The translations under genes were made by a program, and so were the position numbers. From Bacteroidaceae bacterium (GTDB taxonomy: Bacteria > Bacteroidota > Bacteroidia > Bacteroidales > Bacteroidaceae): a stretch of 64,000 bases of DNA. Of the stretch, positions 56,043-63,924 are shown in pieces. The notes beneath the pieces are model-generated. The model was given only the letters and a program-made list of their open reading frames with translations. It searched no databases and was not told the DNA's origin. The DNA lies in NCBI GenBank assembly GCA_017619585.1, contig JAFZSA010000023.1:78207-142206 (forward strand). The letters are read 5' to 3'. Numbering within the stretch: position 1 is the first letter of the stretch; every line of letters starts with the position of its first letter.

Positions 56043-56402
56043 GTTGTTTATCATTCTATTTCATCATCAAACCACAACTCCTTACATTTGATGCGGTAGA
56101 GAGCCGACGTTGTTTATCATTCTATTTCATCATCAAACCACAACGTTGGCGACCAAGACGTTTAATGAGACGAAGTTGTTTATCATTCTATTTCATCATC
56201 AAACCACAACGGAACTGTTTGTTTTGCGCCTTGATATTCGGTTGTTTATCATTCTATTTCATCATCAAACCACAACTTCTCGCACGCGATTACGTCGGCA
56301 CCGTTGTTGTTTATCATTCTATTTCATCATCAAACCACAACACACACATACACACTCACACACACAGTTGTTTATCATTCTATTTCATCATCAAACCACA
56401 AC
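56043..56402 (-). CRISPR. CRISPR array, six identical 36-bp repeats, five spacers (type II-C)
   Basis: Repeats lie at 56043-56078, 56109-56144, 56175-56210, 56241-56276, 56306-56341 and 56367-56402, all identical. In transcript orientation each begins GTTGTGGTTTGATGATGAA and ends GATAAACAAC. Spacers are 30, 30, 30, 29 and 25 bases. The orientation (minus strand, away from cas2) follows from complementarity of the repeat's first ~19 bases to the tracrRNA anti-repeat at 61431-61449. The leader-proximal spacer (56342-56366) is an unusual CA/TG simple repeat. The final repeat borders the HNH gene. Confidence 0.97.
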
Positions 56403-56494
56403 CTATATGGCGTATTATGCTTATTTTTAGCCATTTATAATACTTCTTACATATAAGAAGTGGCGTGATAATTATCTTATCTGTGGCAAATATA
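56403..56494 (-). promoter_or_regulatory. CRISPR leader
   Basis: AT-rich, 92 bases between cas2 and the first-transcribed repeat. On the minus strand it has a TATATTTG -7-like box (56487-56494) and an 8-bp perfect hairpin ACTTCTTA-TATG-TAAGAAGT (56442-56461). A -33 TTG is not seen. New spacers should be added at its border (56402/56403). Confidence 0.6.
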
Positions 56495-56833
56495 TCAAAA
56501 AAACTCTAATTGTACTGGCCTTTTCTGTACTTTTTGTTCAATTTCTCCCCATATATTGATAATTCCTGAGTATTGTTTATCTGTAATTGTAAGAAGACTT
56601 AACCTACCTTTATTTGGCATAAACGATTTAACACGTTTTACATGGACATCTCTCGCCTCTAAAGATGCACAAAATCTGCAATACACGCTATACTGATGCA
56701 TAACAAAACCGTTCTTCTCCAGATTTTTACGAAAGACCGTATAGTCATGACGTTCCTTTTTGGTCTTTGTGGGCATGTCAAACATAGCTATGAGCCACAT
56801 TATTTTATATGCATTTAGACGAACTTCACTCAT
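56495..56833 (-). CDS. cas2: CRISPR-associated Cas2
   Basis: 112 residues. The ferredoxin-like start MWLIAMFDMPTKTKKERHDY has the conserved Asp after beta-1, and FRKNLEKNGFVMHQYSVYCR is typical of type II Cas2. With Cas1 it forms the spacer integration complex. It overlaps cas1 by four bases. Confidence 0.96.
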   Translation of the reverse strand: MSEVRLNAYKIMWLIAMFDMPTKTKKERHDYTVFRKNLEKNGFVMHQYSVYCRFCASLEARDVHVKRVKSFMPNKGRLSLLTITDKQYSGIINIWGEIEQKVQKRPVQLEFF

Positions 56834-57717
56834 TTAAGCATAGGTAATGTAAGCGATTTTTGTTCTCCAGCATAACATTTGGCCAAAGATGCCATCGTAA
56901 TAGACAAACCAATTTGTAATGGGCGCATCACTTTAGGGAAGTATGTGTCACACAAAACAATCCCTAACAGCTCACCCTTGGTTTCCTTATTCAGTTCTAA
57001 CTTTCCTTCTTCACATAAATGATAAACTATTTCATCGACAAAAGGACGATACGGTTCCATCAAATCATCTGCTAAAGGAAAAGCGTTGCTCCTATTATGA
57101 TGAAATATGCCTAATGAAGGCGTCAGTCCTGCAGACACTAATGCCCGAGCTGTTGCTGCACGAAGTATTGTATATCCGTAATTGAGTAGTGCATTGATAC
57201 CCGGTTGTTCTCTGTCTCGTACAAAATCATCCCCAAACATAGCACCCCAATATAATCGGGCAGCAATACCTTCTCTATTATCACAGTCTCCGCTTTTCAC
57301 ATTCATATAATGGGGCTTCAGCAAATCACCCTTTTTGTGAATCTTTTCAAGCAAGGCTGACTGATTCTTAATCTTAGCCTCAACTATTTGCTTCCACAAT
57401 TGTTTACGAAGTACTTCGCCTACCTCCACTTGATTACGAAGAAACTCCCCTTGGAGATTGTGGCCATCCATATTCTGCAACATAGCATGAGGCAAGCCTT
57501 TCCTATCACAGAATACAACTGCTACTCCTGCATCAACTAACTCGTTCAGCAATGGCAGAGTAACAGAAATCATCTGATTCTCTATTATCACCATGCCAAT
57601 ATCTTCTATAGGAACCGTCTTGGTTTCCGTTGGCATCTCCTTGAATGATATCACTAATTGTGAATTCTTCAGGGACAATTGAAGCGGGTTAGTAAAAACT
57701 AATGTACGTTTAAGCAT
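56830..57717 (-). CDS. cas1: CRISPR-associated endonuclease Cas1 (type II)
   Basis: 295 residues. The beta-sandwich start MLKRTLVFTNPLQLSLKNSQ is followed by the helical catalytic lobe. Conserved pieces are NALLNYGYTILRAATARALV (the first metal ligand region), GIFHHNRSNAFPLADDLMEPYRP (His and Asp ligands), split normally. It integrates spacers with Cas2. It starts two bases after cas9 ends. Confidence 0.97.
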   Translation of the reverse strand: MLKRTLVFTNPLQLSLKNSQLVISFKEMPTETKTVPIEDIGMVIIENQMISVTLPLLNELVDAGVAVVFCDRKGLPHAMLQNMDGHNLQGEFLRNQVEVGEVLRKQLWKQIVEAKIKNQSALLEKIHKKGDLLKPHYMNVKSGDCDNREGIAARLYWGAMFGDDFVRDREQPGINALLNYGYTILRAATARALVSAGLTPSLGIFHHNRSNAFPLADDLMEPYRPFVDEIVYHLCEEGKLELNKETKGELLGIVLCDTYFPKVMRPLQIGLSITMASLAKCYAGEQKSLTLPMLK

Positions 57718-57719
57718 AA

Positions 57720-60700
57720 TCAGTGTTTTAATATAATCTCGCCTGTTGGTGTAATTCTGAAATCGGTTCCTTCCACAAGGAATTTAAACTTTGACAGACT
57801 TATACGAATCATTGGACGTGTGGCATCTTTCAACATAAAGGGCTCTGCATTAAGAAGTTTGTTAACTTCTGTTGCAGGACGTGCCTCTGCACTATGCCTA
57901 AGCGTTAATCTTCCGTCCTTTTCCAATTTGGTAATTGTATACAATCTCTTGAAAAGTTCTTTTGGATTAGCTGTCGAAACAAACTCCTCATCTTTCTCTA
58001 ACATTAGAATCTGAGTACCTTTCCTAACAAGGTATTTTAGTTTCTTACCCTTATATTCCTCTTCTACAATTGTGGGATATGCATTTCTATCTGTACTCTT
58101 TTTATAGAAATTGACAGCATCAAGTGCAGTTATCATTTGCATTTTACCGCCTTCATAGATTGCCATCATGTAGTTCTCGTCATTTACGACATAATAGGGA
58201 CGCTTGTATTCTTTTATACTAGAATCACGCCGTTTGCTTTTGCGAATTTGAAGTGGTTTTGTAACAGTAGGAGCATAACAACGAACCTTCTTAATAAGTA
58301 CACCCTTTTCCTTATTCATATAGATTGGTTCGGCAATAGCCTTCTTGAAGTCTTTACCATCAACAGCGTCAATAATAGTCTGTCGTACAGCATCATCTAC
58401 GATATTATCCAGATCCTTAATGCTTGTGAAGGAAGAAAGAGGTTTGCGTACAACGTACCTAATATCACCATCCCGCTCTATAGCACCATAGTATGTGTCT
58501 TGATGTAGGCTACCACGAGCACAATCACCCTTGGCAACCTTCTTACCTTGCTTGGTATCTATTACACGTGATGCCTTTTTGGGCATATTGTCTGGCGTAT
58601 CGTGCACAACAAGGAGTTCTTCTGTGATTTGTTTAAGGTCTTGTGTGAATGTTGGCCAAGGTTTACTGAATACCGGTTTCTCTCTCTTGCCCTCATAGTA
58701 GTTAAATATATCACGATAGAATTCGCCAATCTTGTTAAATTCATTCTTACCTATACATGCAATAACGATAGCATCTATGCAATGGTGTGTATGATTATCT
58801 CTTGATTCCTTTTCATATTCATTCTGAATTCCCCACATTTCACGGAATTCTTTTGTTATTGTTCCTTTAATACTATACACCTGTCTATTTTCAGGATGGA
58901 GAGTATCATGGAAATAACTCTTTAAATATAAAGCCGCGTATTTGGAAACCAAACCAATTCCCGCTCCCTGGCGACGGGCAAACCCTTCAGGAACCTCAGT
59001 CATAGTAAATCGGTCATATTTCCCTTTCCAATATTTAAGCTCCATCTTCAATCGATTTTTCCTTCTGATACGGGCATCTTTAGTGGCTTTATCAACGACA
59101 TTCCTTGTCCTGATTTGATCAATCAACTTTGTCAGCTCATCAATGCGTTCTTTCCAAGGTTCAATACGAGTCTTTATTGCATCATATTCTGCCAGGGCAG
59201 TTGGCAACTGTGCTTTCTTTACATATCTGTTATACTGATTATCACAGAGCGTCATATTCTCTTGGGTACTATCACCGCCAACGCTCTGAGGAATGGTGTG
59301 CTCAATATCAAATTTAGGAGCAGCCCCAATAAAGTCCGTAATACCAATTTGCTTGCCTGTATACAAACATTTTTCATTCTGTTCACGCCATAATTGGAAC
59401 TTTAGGATATCCGTTTCCGTCGGTTCTATGTCATTGCCTGTTTCTGCTTTGTACAGCTTACGTATCTCATCAGCATATTCTTTATGCTTCTTGTCTTTTT
59501 CGCGTTGCAAATCATTAATAGCAGCACGCATATTGGCATTGTTTAGCTCTCGAGCATATTCAACATGAACCTCAGTATCTGGCCCAATTTTTCCTTCTTT
59601 TATCAAGGTATTCACAACCTTACGTACCTCATGTAAGGAACGCATTGCCATAGGATTCTTAATGGCATTTGTGCGAGGACTGCCTAACAGGACTACGCCA
59701 TCCTTATTTGGCCTTGCGTCTGGATATGTCTCTATCATTGAAGGATGATACATTTCATTAAGTTTATCCTCCTCTATACCATATTCCTTAGACAAAAGAT
59801 CTTTAATACAAATATCCAACGTTTGACGTAGACCTTTCTCTTTTTCTATTGGCATATCTGCCATTTTGCATATCTCATCTATGATATGGTTACGCTGCTG
59901 TTCATTATTCCAGATGGTAGAACCAACAATCTTAGGAATATTGGCCATAAACACAGCATGACTGTATAGCATACCCATCTGCAAAAATGGAAGAATATTC
60001 CTTATTGCTTTAAGTGACAAGGAAGCGTAATCGTGACTTAAACGAATCTTAGAGAACTTCTCCGCCTGCTCTTCATCTAATTGCAGGTGAATCTGTCCGA
60101 ATTCCTTAACCTTATCCTTACTATCGAAAGAGAAGAGAACATTCCACACATCATTAACCATCTCATCAACAGTCTTCAGGGAACCATCCTTCTTTGTATT
60201 CAAAGTATATGTTTCTGCAATATTCTGTTTCCAGTCATCACCAAAGACCTCACGCAGCTGAGCTATAGTTGGGCATCCAGAAACGCCCTGCGTCATACGA
60301 TAGTTGAACTTATAAGGAAGATCCAACATGGTTTCTCCTTTCCATTGATAATGCTTGGGGCCAGCTATCTTCTTGGCAATGTCTTCGAAATCGAAATTGG
60401 ACTTGCTTTTCCTATAAAACAAAGGCTCTATTTTCTTTAACTCCTCCTCATTTAACGGACGATATCCGTTCACATCCCATGGCCCTTGAACCCTTACATT
60501 ATTAAGAAAGGATAGCATACGATACTCCTCGTACATGGGATGTGAATCACTACAACGTGGTTTTCCCTTCTCAAAAGTACACTTACCCACATTCTGGCGT
60601 TGGCTTTTAAGAGGACGTTGAAAGTATAAAGCACGAGTCAGTTCATCAACCATTTGTTTGGGTAAATTCTGTTTTTCGCAGATGGCAAAGAACTCTTTCT

Positions 60701-61370
60701 TATAATGATCTTCTCGATCTGTATATCGTGTACGAATACGTACAGTATTACTCTTTTCCCTGTACAGCTTATAGAAATATTCACCCAGGTACTTACATCC
60801 ACTTTCCTCTATTTCCTTATTTAAGTCAGCAATACCACTTTTAACCGCACCATTCTCTTGCTCCTCCGTAGTATCTAATCTGTTGCTTAGGAATCCTCTT
60901 CGCTGAGCCATATGGTAGAATGCCCTACCTAATGTGTATCTATCTGGCTCCTTATCCAAATTAAGAACCTCATTTAGACATATATAACGACTATGGTAAG
61001 GATTAACATCGTCATTATCACTTGTACGCTGCCATAACATAAAATCATCCTTCTTGGGATAAATCTTACGCAATTTCCACAGTTCTAAATCCTCTTCTGT
61101 AAGAGCCGGACAAAGATTATATCTTATCAGGACCTTTAGCACCTCTATCTTACGCAAACGCCTGCGAAAATACTGCCTACGAAGTGCTCTATGTCCTGTA
61201 CGTTCTGCTGCTTTGCTGGATTCTATACCTTTTTCAATCTTTACTCCTTCTTGAAATATTATAACACCCTTATCCACTAAGGTATATTGTCCATTCTCTT
61301 CATGATCAACAATTGCCCATCCAAGACTATTTGTGCCGGTATCTAGACCTAAAATGCGCTTTTTATCCAT
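57720..61370 (-). CDS. cas9: Cas9 endonuclease (type II-C)
   Basis: 1216 residues, between the compact type II-C enzymes (~1000-1100) and larger type II-A. RuvC-I is ILGLDTGTNSLGWAIVD (Asp10) and the Arg-rich bridge helix lies at about 54-76 (HRALRRQYFRRRLRK). RuvC-II is VHVEYAREL (Glu604), HNH is FDIEHTIPQSVGGD (His691) with Asn705/Asn714, and RuvC-III NHTHHCIDAIVIA (His863, Asp866). All catalytic residues are present. The PAM-interacting region is the last ~300 residues. The operon order cas9-cas1-cas2 without cas4 or csn2 makes it II-C. Target PAM cannot be read from sequence. Confidence 0.98.
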   Translation of the reverse strand: MDKKRILGLDTGTNSLGWAIVDHEENGQYTLVDKGVIIFQEGVKIEKGIESSKAAERTGHRALRRQYFRRRLRKIEVLKVLIRYNLCPALTEEDLELWKLRKIYPKKDDFMLWQRTSDNDDVNPYHSRYICLNEVLNLDKEPDRYTLGRAFYHMAQRRGFLSNRLDTTEEQENGAVKSGIADLNKEIEESGCKYLGEYFYKLYREKSNTVRIRTRYTDREDHYKKEFFAICEKQNLPKQMVDELTRALYFQRPLKSQRQNVGKCTFEKGKPRCSDSHPMYEEYRMLSFLNNVRVQGPWDVNGYRPLNEEELKKIEPLFYRKSKSNFDFEDIAKKIAGPKHYQWKGETMLDLPYKFNYRMTQGVSGCPTIAQLREVFGDDWKQNIAETYTLNTKKDGSLKTVDEMVNDVWNVLFSFDSKDKVKEFGQIHLQLDEEQAEKFSKIRLSHDYASLSLKAIRNILPFLQMGMLYSHAVFMANIPKIVGSTIWNNEQQRNHIIDEICKMADMPIEKEKGLRQTLDICIKDLLSKEYGIEEDKLNEMYHPSMIETYPDARPNKDGVVLLGSPRTNAIKNPMAMRSLHEVRKVVNTLIKEGKIGPDTEVHVEYARELNNANMRAAINDLQREKDKKHKEYADEIRKLYKAETGNDIEPTETDILKFQLWREQNEKCLYTGKQIGITDFIGAAPKFDIEHTIPQSVGGDSTQENMTLCDNQYNRYVKKAQLPTALAEYDAIKTRIEPWKERIDELTKLIDQIRTRNVVDKATKDARIRRKNRLKMELKYWKGKYDRFTMTEVPEGFARRQGAGIGLVSKYAALYLKSYFHDTLHPENRQVYSIKGTITKEFREMWGIQNEYEKESRDNHTHHCIDAIVIACIGKNEFNKIGEFYRDIFNYYEGKREKPVFSKPWPTFTQDLKQITEELLVVHDTPDNMPKKASRVIDTKQGKKVAKGDCARGSLHQDTYYGAIERDGDIRYVVRKPLSSFTSIKDLDNIVDDAVRQTIIDAVDGKDFKKAIAEPIYMNKEKGVLIKKVRCYAPTVTKPLQIRKSKRRDSSIKEYKRPYYVVNDENYMMAIYEGGKMQMITALDAVNFYKKSTDRNAYPTIVEEEYKGKKLKYLVRKGTQILMLEKDEEFVSTANPKELFKRLYTITKLEKDGRLTLRHSAEARPATEVNKLLNAEPFMLKDATRPMIRISLSKFKFLVEGTDFRITPTGEIILKH

Positions 61371-61386
61371 TTTTATGTTGTATTAT

Positions 61387-61417
61387 TTGTTAGTTTCAGT
61401 CAAAAGGCATACTTTTG
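61387..61417 (+). promoter_or_regulatory. Promoter of the tracrRNA
   Basis: TTG (61387-61389), 20 bases, TACTTTTG (61410-61417), pointing away from cas9. Full match to the Bacteroidetes consensus. Transcription should start at about 61421-61424. Confidence 0.8.
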
Positions 61418-61420
61418 CCA

Positions 61421-61504
61421 CAGAAAGTTATTCATCATCTTATCACAATAAGGCTATATGCCGAAGGATGAATTCCTACTGCCTCTCTTCGGAGAGGCTT
61501 TTTT
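61421..61504 (+). ncRNA. tracrRNA
   Basis: About 84 nt, divergent from cas9. The anti-repeat TTCATCATC (61431-61439) pairs with GATGATGAA of the CRISPR repeat, and CACAA (61444-61448) with TTGTG, with a TTAT/GTTT bulge between, as in known repeat:anti-repeat duplexes. Downstream come CAATAAGGC-TATAT-GCC (nexus-like), AGGA-TGAAT-TCCT, and a terminator GCCTCTC-TTCG-GAGAGGC followed by six T (61481-61504). CACAATAAGGC also resembles the type II-C tracrRNA of Neisseria. Boundaries are inferred. Confidence 0.88.
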
Positions 61505-61570
61505 ATTGCCTTATTTTGAATACAGAAGAATAGCATCTGGTACTAGTTTAGTTTAATTCTAAAGACAAAG

Positions 61571-61820
61571 ATACGATTAAGTGAGAGATAAACGAAATAA
61601 ATCGCGATTTATTTCTTTATCCGAACGAAAGTATTTTCGAGACGGAGTCTCAAATTTACGATTAAGTGAGAGAAAAGCAAAAGAAAAGCTCGTTTTTCTT
61701 TTCTATTCCGAACGGCAGTATCTTCAACCGCAAGTTAAAGATACGATTATGTGAGAGAAAAGCAAAAAGATTCATGAAAAAGTTCTTCTGTGTTCCTTTT
61801 CATCTACTCCGACCTGACTG
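61571..61820 (+). repeat. Three copies of an 85-bp-period hairpin repeat
   Basis: ATACGATTAAGTGAGAGA-type starts occur at 61571, 61656 and 61741, exactly 85 bases apart. Copies 1 and 2 each contain a hairpin at the same place with different sequence: GAAATAAATCG/CGATTTATTTC (61594-61615) and AAAAGAAAAGC/GTTTTTCTTTT with one G-U pair (61679-61702). Both then have TCCGAACG and AGTAT(T/C)TTC. Copy 3 is degenerate. No gene is apparent. Confidence 0.75.
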
Positions 61821-62033
61821 CCAATCAGGCCGAACTAAACGGGCAATCAGCTCCGAGCTGACTATCAAGCCCCTCCCATGCCCCTTGCTACCCCCTTGCC
61901 CCCCCCTTGCTATGAACCATAGCTATAGAATGTAGTTCGCTGATTTAGGTTGTCAGTTTCCTGTCTTACGACTGGATAGAGTTGACTGGTTATTAAATCT
62001 CGACTGCTCTCTGTTGTCAGTCTTTTTGCAATA

Positions 62034-62092
62034 TGCCGTTTCTCTTTTAGCAACACGGCCTTTCGTTGATAGAGATACGGTAAAGAGGTCAG
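62034..62092 (+). repeat. Dispersed palindromic intergenic element, copy C
   Basis: GCCGTTTCTCTTTTAGCAAC followed by ACGGCCTTTCGTTGATAGAG and ATACGG. It aligns with the reverse complement of copy A near 6107-6140 over about 30 bases and shares GCCGTTTCTCT with copy B. Confidence 0.55.
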
Positions 62093-62109
62093 AAGTACCT
62101 AAGGAGTGC

Positions 62110-62174
62110 CTCATGTTTACCTCATGTTTACCTCATGTTTACCTCATGTTTACCTCATGTTTACCTCATGTTCA
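62110..62174 (+). repeat. 11-bp tandem repeat (CTCATGTTTAC)
   Basis: Five perfect tandem copies of CTCATGTTTAC and a partial sixth. The period is not a multiple of three, and there is no gene here. Such an array can change copy number by slippage. Confidence 0.85.
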
Positions 62175-62299
62175 GAGACAAGAGGTAAAACGCACGTTTG
62201 ACAATAGGAATTATGAGCGTACACCAACGTCTCATCTTCGAGCCATCTTCGAACTATCTCCGAGGGCATAAACTTTCATTCAAATATGCATTGCCTTCT

Positions 62300-62392
62300 A
62301 TACTTCAGTACTCAGCCTAAAATACTCGAGTACTCTCGTTGGAGGACTGGAGTACTCACGTTAAAGTACTTGAGTACTCTTGAAGGAGTACT
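62300..62392. repeat. GAGTACT motif cluster upstream of the cdd 3' end
   Basis: Five AGTACT cores (as CAGTACTC, CGAGTACTC, GGAGTACTC, TGAGTACTC, GGAGTACT) within about 90 bases, spaced 12-25 bases apart. AGTACT is itself palindromic. Nothing else is recognisable between 62175 and 62415. Confidence 0.6.
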
Positions 62393-62415
62393 GGCCTCAT
62401 CTCTATGACACAGTT

Positions 62416-62898
62416 CTACCCTTTCAGGTACGAGTCGGCAAACTGGAGGGGGAGCAGGGCATCTATACCATCCACTACGTGGGTGCCGGCAGTACCATAC
62501 AACAGGAGGCGGATGGGCTGATGATAACGTTGCTCTACGCCGGAGATGACCTGACGGCAGGCACCGCACGGGGGAATGGGCTGAGAGAGGAAGCCCTCAG
62601 CGTTACGGGCTGCTATGGCCAAGGAGAGGACCGGCTGGTCGGGGTACTGGGCGTTGGCAGCAAAGAGTGTGGTACGCTCGGCACACAAGCCTGAGGGGAA
62701 GGCTACATTCTCCTGATTGCTGCCAATGACAACGGTACCGTCCTTCAGTCGGGCTGCCGCACCTACGCAGAAACTGGAATATGGGGCATAGCTACCTTTG
62801 GTAGCACACTTTGCCCGCTCTATCAGGATTCGGTCTTCCTGGGGTAATTCTTCCCAATCATAAACCCTTACTAGGCTCTGAATAGTGTACTCTTTCAT
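62416..62898 (-). CDS. cdd: Cytidine deaminase
   Basis: 160 residues. The zinc site is GLCAERTTLFAA (Cys-Ala-Glu, catalytic Glu) and PPCGACRQVISG (the two other cysteines). The N-terminal YAPYSSFCVGAAARLKDG is the substrate-loop region. It deaminates cytidine and deoxycytidine for pyrimidine salvage. A TATATTTG box at 62921-62928 on the minus strand is a possible -7 element. Confidence 0.96.
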   Translation of the reverse strand: MKEYTIQSLVRVYDWEELPQEDRILIERAKCATKGSYAPYSSFCVGAAARLKDGTVVIGSNQENVAFPSGLCAERTTLFAANAQYPDQPVLSLAIAARNAEGFLSQPIPPCGACRQVISGVEQRYHQPIRLLLYGTAGTHVVDGIDALLPLQFADSYLKG

Positions 62899-62960
62899 CG
62901 TTTAGCTCATTTTTTAAGCACAAATATATAAGTTTTCTTCATAAAGCGGTAATTTTTAGC

Positions 62961-62968
62961 TAATTTTG
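62961..62968 (+). promoter_or_regulatory. -7 box (TAATTTTG) of the LysM glucosaminidase gene
   Basis: Exact TAnnTTTG match, 23 bases before the ATG at 62992. A start at 62968 would lie at the box itself and is rejected. The -33 TTG is not clear. Confidence 0.45.
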
Positions 62969-62991
62969 TGCCCGAAATTGAAGAACGGGAA

Positions 62992-63921
62992 ATGAAATCA
63001 AGACTATTCTCTACATTTGCGCTGCTTTTGTTCCTGCATTTGTACCTCTTTGCGCAGAGAACAAACCAAGCCTATTGGGCTTACATAGACCAGTACAAAG
63101 GTATTGCCATAGAGCAAATGCACAAATACCGCATTCCGGCCAGTATCACCCTAGCTCAGGGCTTGCTGGAGAGCGGAGCAGGTAGGAGTACGCTTGCCAC
63201 CAAGGCCAATAACCACTTCGGCATAAAGGTGAGCGGAAACTGGACGGGCCCCTACGTGCTGAGGAACGATGATGCGCCCAACGAGAAGTTCCGCAAATAC
63301 AACAATGCCAGGGAGAGCTACGAGGACCATTCCCGGTTCCTGCAGGGAAGACGCTACCAGGGGCTCTTCCAGCTGAAGATTACCGACTACAGAGGATGGG
63401 CAAGAGGGCTGAAGGCTGCCGGATATGCCACATCACCCACCTATGCCGAGTCGCTGATAAGAATCATTGAGATGTACAACCTGTACCAGTTTGACAACGG
63501 CAGCTACAAGCAGGACAGGAAGAAGACGGCTGCTGTCTTGCCCGTTACTAATACACAGAGCTCGTTCTTCCAGACGCACACGCTATATGCCCACAACAAG
63601 AACTACTTCATCATAGTGGAGATTGGGGACAACATGGCTACCATCAGCAAGGAAACGGGTATCAGCCTGAAGAAGCTGTACCAGTACAATGACCTGCCAC
63701 TGGATTACGCCCCCACGCAGGGCGACCTGATCTACCTGAAGAAGAAGCAGAAGTGTGCCAGCAAGCAGTTCAAGAAGAACCCCATACATATAGTGGAGGT
63801 GAACCAGAGCCTGTTTGACATCTCACAACTCTACGGCATCCGCCTGAAGAGCCTGTACAAGCTGAACAACTTTGAACCCTCACACGAGATAAAGCCAGGA
63901 GATATCCTGAGAATCAGGTAA
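62992..63921 (+). CDS. Secreted glucosaminidase with two LysM domains
   Basis: About 309 residues from MKSRLFSTFALLLFLHLYLF. After the signal peptide is a glucosaminidase (FlgJ/Auto-like) domain (about 35-180): ASITLAQGLLESGAGRSTLA holds the catalytic Glu, and NNHFGIKVSGNWTGPYV follows. A linker leads to two LysM domains (about 205-250 and 263-309; FIIVEIGDNMATISKETGIS, HIVEVNQSLFDISQLYGIRL). It should cleave peptidoglycan glycan strands while bound by LysM. The start at 62992 is chosen because of the promoter box at 62961-62968. Confidence 0.93.
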   Translation: MKSRLFSTFALLLFLHLYLFAQRTNQAYWAYIDQYKGIAIEQMHKYRIPASITLAQGLLESGAGRSTLATKANNHFGIKVSGNWTGPYVLRNDDAPNEKFRKYNNARESYEDHSRFLQGRRYQGLFQLKITDYRGWARGLKAAGYATSPTYAESLIRIIEMYNLYQFDNGSYKQDRKKTAAVLPVTNTQSSFFQTHTLYAHNKNYFIIVEIGDNMATISKETGISLKKLYQYNDLPLDYAPTQGDLIYLKKKQKCASKQFKKNPIHIVEVNQSLFDISQLYGIRLKSLYKLNNFEPSHEIKPGDILRIR

Positions 63922-63924
63922 CAA

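Noticed and set aside
56110..56440. Overlapping plus-strand frames with FIILFHHQTTT repeats
   Set aside because: These are translations of the CRISPR repeats, not genes.
61666..61935. 89-codon plus-strand frame in the repeat field
   Set aside because: It runs across the 85-bp repeat units, and the product is low complexity.
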